A stretch of 64,000 nucleotides of DNA from Ascochyta rabiei. Taxonomy: Eukaryota > Ascomycota > Dothideomycetes > Pleosporales > Didymellaceae. A program made the position numbers and the translations under genes. The stretch is from the NCBI RefSeq assembly GCF_004011695.2, contig NC_082422.1:434001-498000 (forward strand). Direction: 5' to 3'. This document shows, one piece after another, positions 32,982 through 43,736 of the stretch (the first letter of the stretch is position 1; every line of letters begins with the position of its first letter). The notes under the pieces were generated by a model, which worked only from the letters and a program-made list of their open reading frames with translations, made no database searches and was not told where the DNA came from.

Positions 32982-33814
32982 TCATTCGACATGTCGCGGT
33001 TTACCAGGCTGAAGCCAGCGCACCGTTCTTGAGATCCCCTCGTCCTCACACTTCTCCTCCAGCCCCTCACCGTGCTGCGTGAAGTGATCCTAATTTTCTT
33101 AGTGCACAGGGACAAGCACGACATCTTTGATATCGCGAAACAGCCGCGCAGCCTGGCAGCCATCCATGGCGATCTGCAGGACGTCACCGGGCTAAGCAGG
33201 GTGGTCATGGGGCGTTGATTTCGTCAACGGTCACGCGTCCGAGATTCATCATGGCGATGGCGATGTGGTATTTTTTGGATTCGCAGGCCAGCTCTTCAAT
33301 CCACACGGTGTCGCTGGAGAAACACGGCGTTGGGAAGGCCGTTCGGTGCGGTTCTGAAACTCGCCGTCGACGGGAGGAAGACAATGCACTCGCTGGCCGG
33401 GCCAGTGCTTGCACGGCGTGGCGGTGATGTGGAAAGTGGTCTCCGCAATACGGACGTGCTTTTCTTCCCAATCGCTGGATCCGGGGACGATGGGTCTTGG
33501 GGCTAGGTTCTTTGCGCCGTCGTTTGTAGTGACGACGTGACGGCCGTCGAGCAGCTGCCGTCCCAGCTCGTCGAGGTTGTCGGGGTGGTTTTCGTGGCTC
33601 AAAAGAACGGCGTCGATGTGCGGGGGTTCACTCAGCCTCAGTGCTCGGTCCGAGGTCACTCTGAGAGGCGCCTCGTGGTGTTCGGTCTTTCACTCGCTGC
33701 CGGCAGGGGAGAAGAAGGGGTCTGTGAGGAAGATGATCCCGTCGATGTCGAGGATCGCTGTAGCTGTTCCGATATGGGTAGTGCTATCTTGTTCTTGAAC
33801 GCCGAGACGGTCAT
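32982..33814 (-). pseudogene. Metallo-beta-lactamase-fold hydrolase (UlaG-like), inactivated
   Basis: A relict of a zinc hydrolase of the metallo-beta-lactamase superfamily, of the type labelled lactonase UlaG-like. Across several frames one can read THIGTATAILDIDG, LTDPFFSPAGSE, then DAVLLSHENHPDNLD (the HxHxxH metal motif is degraded to HExxH). CKHWPG follows, then FSSDTVWIEEL, KKYHIAIAMMNLG and FRDIKDVVLVPVH, with HFTQHGEG near the end. Lesions are a frameshift close to the start, a TGA after SPAGSE where Trp is expected, at least one further frameshift between CKHWPG and FSSDTVW, and TAA and TAG after VPVH. There is no continuous product. Confidence 0.85.
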
Positions 33815-34179
33815 GTTTGCGGGAACCGCTTTGAGGTTAGGCAGAAGGAACGAGGTGACGTTGAAAGAATCTTAGACCTCCTTGTAGAGGCCACTACTGC
33901 GAGACGCACTGATCGATCTTGTACTTGGCTGGGAGGAGTTTTAGTTCCTGACTTAGTGCTCATGATACACCCCCGGCCCTCATCTCTTGCTGGCACTGAC
34001 AGGTACACTACTTCTTCCTGGTACCATGGCACGGCCGACAAGCTTGTTCAAACCTTCGCGTAGCTCGTCATCGGGTCTCAGGCGCAGTGGATGGCAACAC
34101 GAATGTTTGTGCAGTATCTTTCTATTGGGTTGGTAACAATTCGTAGACTGTACTATTTCGCACGCCATCGCGCTGTGCC

Positions 34180-35145
34180 CTACTTACTGCCCCTTGACCA
34201 CACGTAGTTGTCCACCGGCGCCTCCGCCTTAACCGTGTCCCAAACCTGCTCGATGTTCTTAGCCGCCTCGTCACTCAGCTTGCCCTTCTTGATGCTCGCC
34301 GCCGTTTGCTCAATCTGGCTAAGCTTACTCGCGCCGAAGATCACACCATCGCCCTCCTCCGTCAGCGCAGAGTGGTAGGCAACCCAGCGGTACGCCAGCT
34401 CAGCCTTGCTAACGCCCTCCTTTTCGGCAATGGAGTTCCACGCCTTCAGTCCCTCGCGCAGACTCGGCTTGTCGTACATGCCGCTGTACATGCCGCCGAG
34501 GGCGTCTTTGCCGAAGCGCCCCACGCCGGCGTCGAGATCGGCGGCGGATTTGGTCAGGAAGCCGCCCGCGAGCGGCGAGTAGGCGTAGAATACCATGTTG
34601 AGTTTGCGCAGCACGGGGAAGAGGTCCTTCTCAAGGTGGCGCGCCACGGGGTTGTAGTTGCCCTGATAGACTTCCGGAAGCGGGTAGCCCTTCTCCTTGG
34701 CGAGGTCGTATACGCGCTGCACGTCTTGGGGCGCGTAGTTGCTCAGTCCAAAGCGCTTGAAGATGCCCTGCTTGTGGGCTTCGTTGATACCGGCGAGTGT
34801 GTCATCGAGGGGGATGTCTGGGTCGGGCGAGTGGATGTAGAGGATGTCGAATTGCTTGATGGCTACCTTCTCAAGGGCTTCCTTCGCGTGTTCGACGATG
34901 GTGTCCTTGTGTGCTGTGTCCGGCGCAAAGCCGCCAGGTACCTTTGTATCGATGGTGAATTGTGTGCGCTTGTCTTGTCGACCGAGAGCAGCTTCTGAGC
35001 CCGGGTATATGCGCGCTGTGTCAATGGTGGTTACGCCCGAGGCGAGGAGGACGTCAATGGCCTCAGAGACCTTGTCTGTGGTGGGGAAGCTGCCCATGGC
35101 GCCCTGGTCCATGAAGCTGCCTCCGCCAAATACTGCCTTAACCAT
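34180..35145 (-). CDS. Aldo-keto reductase (AKR7 / aflatoxin-aldehyde-reductase type)
   Basis: This intronless gene encodes 321 aa. It is an NADPH-dependent aldehyde/ketone reductase with a TIM barrel fold. The catalytic tetrad is complete: D42 and Y47 (TIDTARIY), K68 (TIDTKVPGG) and H105 (LYIHSPD). The family segments GLSNYAPQDVQRV, VYQGNYNPVAR and FYAYSPLAGGFLT match the aflatoxin B1-aldehyde reductase group. VIFGASKLSQIEQ is the cofactor-binding part near the C-terminus. It is probably cytosolic. Physiological substrates are unknown; such enzymes detoxify reactive dialdehydes and also act in secondary metabolism. It is flanked on its 3' side by the decayed region. Confidence 0.95.
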   Translation of the reverse strand: MVKAVFGGGSFMDQGAMGSFPTTDKVSEAIDVLLASGVTTIDTARIYPGSEAALGRQDKRTQFTIDTKVPGGFAPDTAHKDTIVEHAKEALEKVAIKQFDILYIHSPDPDIPLDDTLAGINEAHKQGIFKRFGLSNYAPQDVQRVYDLAKEKGYPLPEVYQGNYNPVARHLEKDLFPVLRKLNMVFYAYSPLAGGFLTKSAADLDAGVGRFGKDALGGMYSGMYDKPSLREGLKAWNSIAEKEGVSKAELAYRWVAYHSALTEEGDGVIFGASKLSQIEQTAASIKKGKLSDEAAKNIEQVWDTVKAEAPVDNYVWSRGSK

Positions 35146-35858
35146 GTTGCCGGAGTGTAGTGGGATTGTTGTGTATGTGTTGGAGTTTATTCGTGATGGA
35201 GTTGTAGTGTTGAATCTTTCTTAGAAGAGAGTGATGTGTGGGTGATTTGCAGTCATTTAGTACCATACTTATACCTCGCGATGGCCCATCGATCGATCGA
35301 CATCTCAAATACTCACGTTCGACCCCACCGAGTGCCGTAGAATAGCGGCGCAACATCGTGGCGGATAGCTCCACAATAGATCGCAAGGGCACGTCACCAA
35401 CCGTGGATCTTCCCGGGGTCTGGAATTTGCATGGCGTTATCTCCGGGGCAAAGATGAGAGAGTGCAATTCATTCCCGCTCCCTAGCGTGTTCATGACTAG
35501 GCGGTCGAGGACGTGGTGTTCCCAATCAGAAATCAGAAGCTTGTCAGAAAGCTTGTCAGAAGCGTAAACAGTGTAAGCAGTTCTTAGCGAGGCGACCTAC
35601 ACAGCCGGACGGGTGGTCGTTGAAGCCGGACGAATGATTACCTACACCGCGCAGTGTCAATGCCACGTCGGTGTGAAGGTTATGAAGCCAGTTCTCGTTT
35701 CGTTCGAGTAACATTCAAAGGTCAGTGTTGTCAGATGTTCATATGCTGAACGCTCCTACATTGCCAGCTCTCTTTGTTACTGGAAGAACCAGGTCCGACT
35801 TTATATCCAACACATCTAGTTTTGAGTATCTATTCAATGCCGCTCTAAACAGGGAAGT
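35146..35858. other. Intergenic region
   Basis: This contains the AKR promoter and the 3' flank of the LCCL gene. No gene, RNA or repeat was recognised. Confidence 0.6.
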
Positions 35859-37748
35859 CTACGATGGTCCGGAGGCCATATCCTTCCATCCCCCTTCCGC
35901 GCCCCAAACACCAGCTTTCGTGTAGTCACCGCGTCCTCCGCCATTTAGATAGGCGAAGCGGAAGTATTCGGGCACGTCCTTCATGTGCTTGACCCATGTC
36001 CAACTTTCCAGGCGGTTGTCTGCATACCCTCTGTACCGCTCTACATCGTTGACTAGGATGCTAAGGCCGTCGTAGTGCTTTGGGAAGGGTAGAGTCCATT
36101 CGAAGGTGATGTTGGCTTTCAGGTGCGTGTGTAAGTTTTGATGGATAATCGGGGCGGTTATAATGGGCAGGAGAGAAGATATGGGTCCGTCGCGACGCAA
36201 CTCATCTGGTGTTTGGAGAATACTGTCAAAGCCCCATCGCGCTATGCCGTTGATGAACAGTCCGACGAGAATACCTTGGAACAACAAGCTTGGACGCGTT
36301 TGCATAGAGGTGCCGGGGACAAGGAGCAGACCGAGAATGTAGTGGTGGATCCGAACATTCATCTTTGGTATCGCTACCAGCAGAAGTAGAGAGCCAACAA
36401 AAACACCATAGATGCCAAGATACTGAGGCAGTCGACCCTCGATGCGCAAGCACCATGCTTGTAGCAGTGCTATGCTGAAGAGACATAGCACGACGATGAT
36501 GAGCGCGGGAACGGCGCCTGGCTGGTTCTGTAAGTCGTGGGGGGTCAGGCGCTCGATGGGGATCTTATCAAATGTGTAGTTGTTGAGTGCACCGATCCAA
36601 CAACCTCCCAGCCATAGTATCGTTTTCTCGAACTGGGCATCCAAATCGCGGAGGGTCCTGGAGACTGCGAAGCGGTACACAGCATACATGCAGAAGCTTG
36701 CTGGGAGCAAACGGCCGAGGCATATAGATACCAAGGCATAGTAGTCGGTCAAAGAGGGCGGATCGGAGGCGAGCGCTACGTGGAAGAATATGCCTGGGAA
36801 GATGGAACAGAAGAAGACAGCTGGCGATGTCGTGAAAAGGGAGAGTAGGATTGTGAATGTCAGAGAGACACCGAGGAGAGGCCAGCGTAGGTCCCGACAC
36901 TGAGACGAGGTGCCGGGGAGGAAGGAGAAAGATTTGGGGAAGTAGGAATCGAAGCCAATCGATCTGAGGTGCTTGCGGTTCACGCTGGGATAAGACGCTT
37001 TCTCGCCGATCATGGACACGACACCACATCCGCCTGAAGCGTCGCTGATGAAGCCGGCGTGGATAGCAGCGCTGCAAATGAAGGAATCTGCGCGGTAGTA
37101 TGTGTTTTCCAAAGACTCGTCTTCGCCTGTGGGGCCGCCAATTACCAGGGGCTGGTAGTTCGCGACGTACTCACCCACGGCGTGAGGGTTTTGCAGTATT
37201 ACACGCCTGCAGTTTGCGGGACAGCGGAAAGGCATTGAACTGTTCTCGAATGGGCGACATGAATCCCCGTTGAGGCCGCATCCGTTGCCGTCATTCCAGA
37301 AGCGTTGGGTGCAGCCTATTCTCACTGGAGCCCCGTAGCCCGGTACGTCAGCTGAAAAGGCACTCTTGTGCAGGATGAAAGCAAAACTAAGAATCCAAGC
37401 GGTGTAGCAGGCAAGCAGCAGCAGCAGTCTTTGCTTCCTCTTTGGGAAGAAAGTGTCTATCAAGCGTATGGGCGCGGTTTGGATCTTGGGGAGGAATGGG
37501 TGTATCTTCCAAGGTCGCGAAGGCTGTGGTCCCTTGACCCAGGTCTTCACGCGGATCCAAGCATGGTGTAAGCGCGGTGGTATGTGTCTACCGGTGTGAT
37601 GATGCTCCTGTTGCGGGTGCTCTTCCTCTTCAGGCGCGTCGGCATGACCGATGACTACGGCTTCTTCGGGATCAACGTCAATGAGCTCGTCATCTCGGTA
37701 GGCTCGTGGAGGTGCAGCCTCGTCGTCGACGTAGCGCTCTGGGCTCAT
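35859..37748 (-). CDS. LCCL-domain polytopic membrane protein
   Basis: I place the start at ATG 37748 (MSPERYVDDE), giving 629 aa. The open frame continues about 500 nt upstream only because the tandem repeats there lack stops. The cytosolic N-terminus is acidic then basic. TM1 (about 108-126, LLLLLACYTAWILSFAFIL) precedes an LCCL domain (about 146-270): CTQRFWNDGNGCGLNGDSC, FRCPANCRRV, ADSFICSAAIHAGFISD, GGCGVVSM. About six to seven further helices follow, ending with IARWGFDSIL. A C-terminal soluble part (YDGLSILVNDVERYRGYAD) has a beta-rich look. LCCL domains are lectin-like, disulfide-bonded extracellular modules. In fungi the combination with a membrane bundle is typical but its function is unknown. 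Confidence 0.92.
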   Translation of the reverse strand: MSPERYVDDEAAPPRAYRDDELIDVDPEEAVVIGHADAPEEEEHPQQEHHHTGRHIPPRLHHAWIRVKTWVKGPQPSRPWKIHPFLPKIQTAPIRLIDTFFPKRKQRLLLLLACYTAWILSFAFILHKSAFSADVPGYGAPVRIGCTQRFWNDGNGCGLNGDSCRPFENSSMPFRCPANCRRVILQNPHAVGEYVANYQPLVIGGPTGEDESLENTYYRADSFICSAAIHAGFISDASGGCGVVSMIGEKASYPSVNRKHLRSIGFDSYFPKSFSFLPGTSSQCRDLRWPLLGVSLTFTILLSLFTTSPAVFFCSIFPGIFFHVALASDPPSLTDYYALVSICLGRLLPASFCMYAVYRFAVSRTLRDLDAQFEKTILWLGGCWIGALNNYTFDKIPIERLTPHDLQNQPGAVPALIIVVLCLFSIALLQAWCLRIEGRLPQYLGIYGVFVGSLLLLVAIPKMNVRIHHYILGLLLVPGTSMQTRPSLLFQGILVGLFINGIARWGFDSILQTPDELRRDGPISSLLPIITAPIIHQNLHTHLKANITFEWTLPFPKHYDGLSILVNDVERYRGYADNRLESWTWVKHMKDVPEYFRFAYLNGGGRGDYTKAGVWGAEGGWKDMASGPS

Positions 37749-37836
37749 GTCCCGGATCGAGCGAAGCTCGTGGCGGGAGATTGGCGACGACAGCTTGGAG
37801 GTGGTGCTTATCGATAGGAAGTCCGCGGGGACGAGA

Positions 37837-37875
37837 TTCGAGCTTCGAGCTTCGAGCTTCGAGCTTCGAGCTTCG
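37837..37875. repeat. Tandem repeat, 7-bp unit TTCGAGC, about 5.6 copies
   Basis: Five perfect TTCGAGC units plus TTCG lie about 90 bp upstream of the LCCL gene ATG. Confidence 0.95.
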
Positions 37876-37956
37876 TTGATGTTGAGGATGCTATTGGCCA
37901 ACGATAGGGAATGATTAGAGTGAGATGGGAGGATGACCAGAGTGAGATGAGAAGAG

Positions 37957-38198
37957 GATGACAGTGAGATGAGAAGAGGATGACAGTGAGATGAGAAGAG
38001 GATGACAGTGAGATGAGAAGAGGATGACAGTGAGATGAGAAGAGGATGACAGTGAGATGAGAAGAGGATGACAGTGAGATGAGAAGAGGATGACAGTGAG
38101 ATGAGAAGAGGATGACAGTGAGATGAGAAGAGGATGACAGTGAGATGAGAAGAGGATGACAGTGAGATGAGAAGAGGATGACAGTGAGATGAGAAGAG
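37957..38198. repeat. Minisatellite, 22-bp unit, 11 perfect copies
   Basis: A unit beginning GATGACAGTGAG recurs every 22 bases at 37957, 37979 and so on to 38177, with no mismatch that I can see. Imperfect units flank it on both sides (37925-37956 and 38199-38236). The array contains no stop on the minus strand in two frames, which produces long spurious ORFs. Confidence 0.97.
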
Positions 38199-38465
38199 AA
38201 GGACCAGAGCAAGATAAGAAGAGAATGGAGATGAGAAGCGCAAATGCAGACCAAAGGTGCGAGATGTCCGAATGTCTAGTGTTTAGATGTATAGAAGTAG
38301 AAGTACAAAGGTACAGAAAGGAAGAGGACTGGAAGCCGCGGAAGCTTGAGGCTCAGACGTTGCCGACTCCATGACGCGCCAAGGCAGCCTTGCCAGCCTT
38401 GGCTTGGCAGAAGTCGAAGACGCGTCGACGCTTCGGCGCTGCACCCCGTCGCGCGTTTTCAGCAT

Positions 38466-38545
38466 TTTCATCGTTTCATCGTTTCATCGTTTCATCGTTT
38501 CATCGTTTCATCGTTTCATCGTTTCATCGTTTCATCGTTTCATCG
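38466..38545. repeat. Tandem repeat, 8-bp unit TTTCATCG, 10 perfect copies
   Basis: Ten uninterrupted TTTCATCG units lie about 350 bp upstream of the aminotransferase ATG. All three plus-strand frames stay open through it. Confidence 0.97.
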
Positions 38546-38893
38546 AGGTCAACGACGAGAGTGGTGCAATGGATGCAGCTTCCTCTTCGGGCGGGCTGCG
38601 GGCGCATGTAGCCTAGGTAGTCTGTTGTGGGTTAGCTGGATGTCGTCGTCTCCTTCTGGCATGTCGTCATGATGTCTCAGAGCATTTCTAAGCAGCGCGG
38701 CTTATCGAGTGCGCTCCCGCGGCTCACGTGAACGGACAGCGGATCGACTCTCTTGCTCTTGGTTGCACACGGATTGCTGCTGATTGCAGACCGCACCCGC
38801 TCCCTGGACGATTGGTATTGCCGTGAAGATTGTGGTTGTGATACAGCGAGCGTGTTCGAATCCCGCCCACCGCAGCTCGGTCCTACCGCCACC

Positions 38894-40766
38894 ATGGCGC
38901 ACTACACGTCCGACCCCGAGAGCTTCCCCGAGCCGGTGGACCTCTCGCACCACCTGTCGCGCAGCACAAAGGCGCGCGAGGCGTCGAGTGTCAAGCGCTT
39001 CTACCAGTACTTTTCCATCCCGGGCATCGCCCAACTGGCTGGCGGTGAGTGCCGTGCGCAGACACGCTCGCTCGCTGCACGCACTGACAGCACCGCCCAG
39101 GCCTGCCCAACGACAAATACTTCCCCTACGACACGCTCGAAGCAAAGGTCGCGCACCCAAGCCGATGGGAGCCCACCCCCAACAAGCCCGTCGACCCGCC
39201 CGCCGACGACCCGCCCACCGCCCGCCTCGCGGAACGCAGCCTCGCGAGCGGCAGAGGCAAGGGCAAGCATGACGAGCCGCCAGCCGCGCGCCTGCTCGTG
39301 CCGCACGACTCGCACACGCCAGACCCGCGGCACAAGATCGACTTGATGTCGGCGCTGCAGTACGGACAGGCCCAGGGCTACCCGCCGCTCTACTCCTTCA
39401 TCCGCCACTTCACCCGCGAGAACCTGCACCCGTTCATCCCATACAAGAACGGCCCTGAAGTCATCCTGACCTGCGGCGCCACCGATGGCCTCTCCAAGAC
39501 GATCCAGGCCCTCAGCAACGAGTGGTCCGCAGAGCACGACCCCGTCCACGAGAGGCCGGGCCTGCTGTGCGAGGAGTACGCCTACATGAACGCCATCCAG
39601 ACCGCCAGGCCCGCGGCTTCAACATTGCGCCCGTCAAGATCGACGACGAGGGCATGCTGGCCAAGGGGCCCGGGGGTCTCGCCGACGTCATGGAGAACTG
39701 GGACCTGTCCAGAGGCCGACGCCCACACCTCCTGTACACGGTCACCATTGGCCAGAACCCCACATCCGGCACCCTCTCCGTCGCACGCCGCACCGACATC
39801 TACGCCGTCTGCGTCAAGTACGACATCGTCATCATCGAGGACGACCCATACTGGTACCTGCAGTTCCCCTCGTCCTCGCCCGGCGTCGTCGCCGCCAAGC
39901 CAAACAAGTCTTCCGGCTTCGCCTTCCTCGACAGCCTGATCCCCTCGTACCTCAGCGTCGACTACCAAGGCCGCGTCGTGCGTCTCGACACCTTCTCCAA
40001 GACGGTGGCCCCAGGCTGCCGTCTCGGCTGGATCACCACGCAGCCTGCCCTCGCCGAGCGTCTTCTGCGCATCACCGAATCCTCCACCCAGCAGCCCTCG
40101 GGCTTCGTCCAGGCCATGGTCGCAGAGCTCCTCATCGGGCCCAACAACGCACACGACCCAGGCCGCGGCGGCGCTGCAGACGGCAGCGGCTGGAAGGTGG
40201 ACGGCTGGGTGCGCTGGCTCGAGGGCCTGCGCGGCAACTACGAGCGGCGCATGCAGACCATGTGCGACGCGCTGGACGCGGGCAAGGAGATTGTCAAAGC
40301 CGGGCGCCGCAAGTCGCTCACCTCCGTCGCCGACTCGGACGACGAGTGGGCCGTCGTCGAGAAGACGCAGATCTACTCGTTCGTCCGCCCCCTTGGCGGC
40401 ATGTTCGTCTGGGTCCGCTTCGATTTCACCACCCACCCGCTCGCCGACGACGTCGCCCACGCCCGCCTCTCGCAAGCCTTCTGGGTCTTCTTGACCCAGA
40501 AACCCTATCTGTGTCTCGTCGCGCCGGGCAGCATGTTTGCGCCCTCGCAGGAGATTCGCGAAAAGGACGCGTACAACTGCATGCGCCTGTGCTTTGCCGC
40601 GTGTCCCGCCGAAGACGTCAAGCCCATCAGCAAGCGCTTTGCCGACGGCGCGCAGGCCTTCTGGCGCATCAAGAAGAAGACCACCATCGACAAGCTGCTC
40701 GAGGAGGACGAGGCTGCGGGCTTTGATCACGTCGCGGGTATGGCTGTGTTGACGGGCATGTGCTAG
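38894..40766 (+). pseudogene. Aromatic-aminotransferase-like (Aro8 family) gene with 1-bp frameshift
   Basis: This is a PLP-dependent class I/II aminotransferase of about 605 aa if the frame is repaired. Exons are 38894..39044 and 39101..40766, with a 56-bp intron. Features in order are FYQYFSIPGIAQLAGGLPND, then ALQYGQAQGYPPLYSF, ILTCGATDGLSKTIQAL, CEEYAYMNAIQTA, YTVTIGQNPTSGTLS and IIEDDPYWYLQF. The Schiff-base lysine lies in TFSKTVAPGCRLGW. Between TARP and GFNIAPVKIDDEG the frame shifts by minus one at the CCC run 39610-39612. No credible intron bridges it, because any removal would delete the conserved CEEYAY segment. Either one base is missing from the assembly or the allele is broken. 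Everything downstream is otherwise well conserved to the stop. Confidence 0.85.
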
Positions 40767-40900
40767 GTCACAGCGAGTAGACTTGAATAGATGCAGGCGA
40801 ATGACCAACCATGGCTCCTTTTTATCCCAAGACAACGTGACTACTATGATATCCAACCTTGTGCGAACCTCGAACCCAACTACTCAACTACCAGTCCCAT

Positions 40901-42843
40901 CTATACAAAAGCAATGTCCCGACTCACGGGCCGAACAGAAAGAACCTCCTTTGCGTCCTCAAACCGCGCCTCGTCCTCGAGACTCCCAGCATCGTACGAC
41001 TCGCGCAACGTCTCCGTCTCGGAGCCACCGGCGCTCAGACTCTTCCTGCCGTCGGAAAAGGGCAGGAGATGCATGGCGTTCAACCGCGTCTCGACCTCGA
41101 CTTCAAACTCGCGCTTCCACTTCATCTCCGCGTCACCGGCGGCGCGGTCCGCCATGGGCCCAAAGCGCCCGAGCAACTCTGCCGACGCGGAGCGCATGAG
41201 CTTGTTGAAGCTGAGGGGCGGCGGCTTGTGCACGGCCGTCTTTGACTTTCCGAGGTCGGGCTTCCACCCCATCGCCATGCGCGTGCCCGAGGCTACCTGC
41301 TGAGCGCCCGCTGTCGCGTCGGGTGCGCTGACGGTGCGCCAGTGCTTGCGCTGGCTGGGTCCGTCGGTGCCAGGGATGGGGGTGTTGCTTGCAATCGCAT
41401 GGACAATTTCGGCAGCAGTTGCTCTCGTCCCCGTCGATGAAGCAACGGACTCCCCGTTGGGGCTTTCTCCCGTCTCCGAGATGCCTTCAGAGGACTTCAG
41501 GGTGTCGCTGCCCGAGCTGCATCCCAGATGAGGTACTGGTGTCAAGGAGCTCAACCGATGGGGACGGGACAGCGAAACAGAGGAGCGTGAGTACCGGTGT
41601 CGGTTGGAGAAACTACTCATGCTGCGGAGGTGAGGTTGGGATCGGCATGTGCTTATGGATCGGTATGGAGAGGCCGTGTCCGGGTATACTGCTCGTTGTG
41701 CAGATGCGGAGAACTCGATGGGTATCGAGTAAGGCGCGTATGCTGCGGGTGCGAGAAGCGCATCGGTGCGGGGCGTAAGTGATAGGCAGCGGCGGTGCGC
41801 AAACGGAACCGAGACGGGTGCCTGGAGCTGAAGCGAAGGGCTTGTGAAAGCAGGAGGAAGTGACGGTGGAGCAAAAGGCGAGGTAAAGGCGCCCAGGCCT
41901 GCTTGATCGCGTGATGGCGACGACGACTGTACGATCGAAGCTGGCCTGCTAGAGTTCAGATCTAACGTCTCGACATCCGCGTTCGTAAACAGCGACGTGC
42001 TCCTAGTGTAATCGTCTCCAGGCATTCCGCCCTTGGGAACCAGCTTCTCGGTCGCAGCACGATCCTCAGACAGCCTTCGAGAGGGGGGTGACGTTGGATC
42101 AGGGTTGGTCGGTTGACGTTGGCCGTATGCAAACAGATGAGCTTCGAAGGGACGCCGCACAGCAGCCATCATGCCAAACAAAACCAGGGATGCGACACTA
42201 CGCATACGTGTCAGTGGAAGTCAAACCAAGCAGGGTCCTGGTAGCTACTCACAGCGAGATCATAGCGAGAGCCATGCCTACGCGGCTGACAAGGCAAGTA
42301 ATGCCAGATTCCCAGCTTTGACCATCAAGCTGATTAGGTAGGCAGCTTGGCCTCCGAGCCACCAAAATCATATTCCATCCAGCAGTCAACAGCCACAAAA
42401 CACACAGTGAGATCACCAAACGATTGGCGATGTAGGTCGTCTTTTTGATGGTGCCTGGATCTAGTTGCTGGTAGGTCAGAGCTCTTTGCTTGACCGAGTA
42501 TGTTGTATGTACGACTGTGTAGACTATTGTCACAGTAGCCTGGTGCTAGTCAGCGAACGATCTTTACACAGTGTGTGGTGCTTTATACCGAAACGAGCGT
42601 CAAAACACCTGGTAGAATGTTTGAGGCATCCTCAGAATCGGATGCAATCTGGAACAGCGCGATGACCAAGCATAGGACGGAGCTCCAAAGTAGTGTGTTC
42701 AGGATGATTGTTATTGTGAATAGACTGAGTTGCCTATGGGGTGCTGGGGCGCTGATTCTGAAGGCGACAAGCTTCGCTTCGGTTGACGCAGGCTTTTGAG
42801 ACAACCGCTCGCCTGTACGACTGTGGCGATTCAGTCTTGCCAT
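40901..42843 (-). CDS. Four-helix membrane protein with long Ser-rich tail
   Basis: The structure is complement(join(40901..42197, 42253..42539, 42589..42843)), encoding 612 aa with introns of 55 and 49 bp. Membrane segments are FTITIILNTLLWSSVLCLVIA, then VLTLVSATVTIVYTVVH (formed by splicing), RLVISLCVLWLLTAGWNMIL and VGMALAMISLVASLVLFGMM (also across a splice). The remaining 400 residues are disordered, rich in Ser, Pro and Arg. Two motif-like blocks stand out: HAIASNTPIPGTDGPSQRKH and LSFNKLMRSASAELLGRFG. The architecture resembles fungal MARVEL-like or plasma-membrane scaffold proteins, but no family was recognised. It is convergent with the aminotransferase (134 bp between stops). Confidence 0.8.
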
Positions 42844-43736
42844 TTAGGCTACTGTGTATTTTGAAAGTCGCCTCCAAGTCTTTGGTTGTAGATGCAGTAT
42901 CGCAGGGAGGAGTGCGCAAGAACTCAGGGAATTGTAGACAGCGATGGCATGTCGGAAGTAGCAGGCGTGTAATTGCACTTGTGTTGTAGAATACAATCGT
43001 GAACCGGGAGCCAGCGGCAGGACGAGGATGCTCGAAACTAAGCTGTCGCAATGTATCGACAGCTTAGTTGACGCAGCTGTCAAACTGTCAGAGTGATAGT
43101 GTTTCAGTAATCGTGACAATAGACATGCAGCGGTAGAACCACTAGTATAGCGCTATCTGCATTCCAAAGGGCTGTTGAAGCGATGCTCAGGCAAATTGCG
43201 AGGAGGATGCTTGTGCAACCTCGAAAGAATGCTGTTGTGCAGGGAATGTGACTGCCTCCCCATCAATGCGCTAACATGTCAATCGAACCATAGTGGAATA
43301 TCGTCAGTCGCGTTTGACCTCGTGCTCACACAGGTGGCAGGGCTTAGGGTTCATAGTGGTCTGTGGTGGTCCATGTCGAAGTCGCAACCTGCATGGGAAG
43401 CAGGCGCGAAGCGCAAGCCCATAGAACCCGGTTACGTTCCTGGCGGAGGCTCACATGAAGATTAATGACTTGGCTTTGTCATAGACCCCCGTGCCGACGG
43501 TCACTGACAGTGGTGTAGTAAGAACCAGAACCGCAATACCGGCTACGAAGAAGGTTGAGTCATGCATGCAATGACGGTGTTTCGATCGCTGTGCTGGTAG
43601 ATACCATGCTGATCCATCAAGTAAGTGCATGGAGGGTCCTGTTCACCAGTGCCGGTAATCTGGAAGATGGCTCCTGAATAGCGTGCCTTGGATTCTAAGG
43701 GCGCCGGATAGAAATTTACAATCTTCGGGTTCGTGC
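42844..43736. other. Intergenic region
   Basis: This is the promoter of the membrane-protein gene and the 3' flank of the SNARE gene. A short inverted repeat built on CTAAGCTGTCG / CGACAGCTTAG lies at 43038-43065. No gene was recognised. Confidence 0.5.

Noticed and set aside
37957..38198. Regular repeat considered as a CRISPR array
   Set aside because: Units are contiguous with no spacers, and the genome is eukaryotic; it is a minisatellite.
38847..38870. TTCGAATCCC resembling a tRNA B box
   Set aside because: The T-stem pairs imperfectly and no matching acceptor stem or A box lies about 50-60 bases upstream; it is in the aminotransferase leader.
39520..39610. 42-nt GTGCGA..CAG intron to explain the aminotransferase frame change
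   Set aside because: It would delete the conserved CEEYAYMNAIQTA segment and is shorter than any other intron here.
39582..40856. 424-aa open frame on the minus strand
   Set aside because: It is the antisense shadow of the GC-rich aminotransferase exon; Ala/Gly/Val/Asp-rich composition with no motif.
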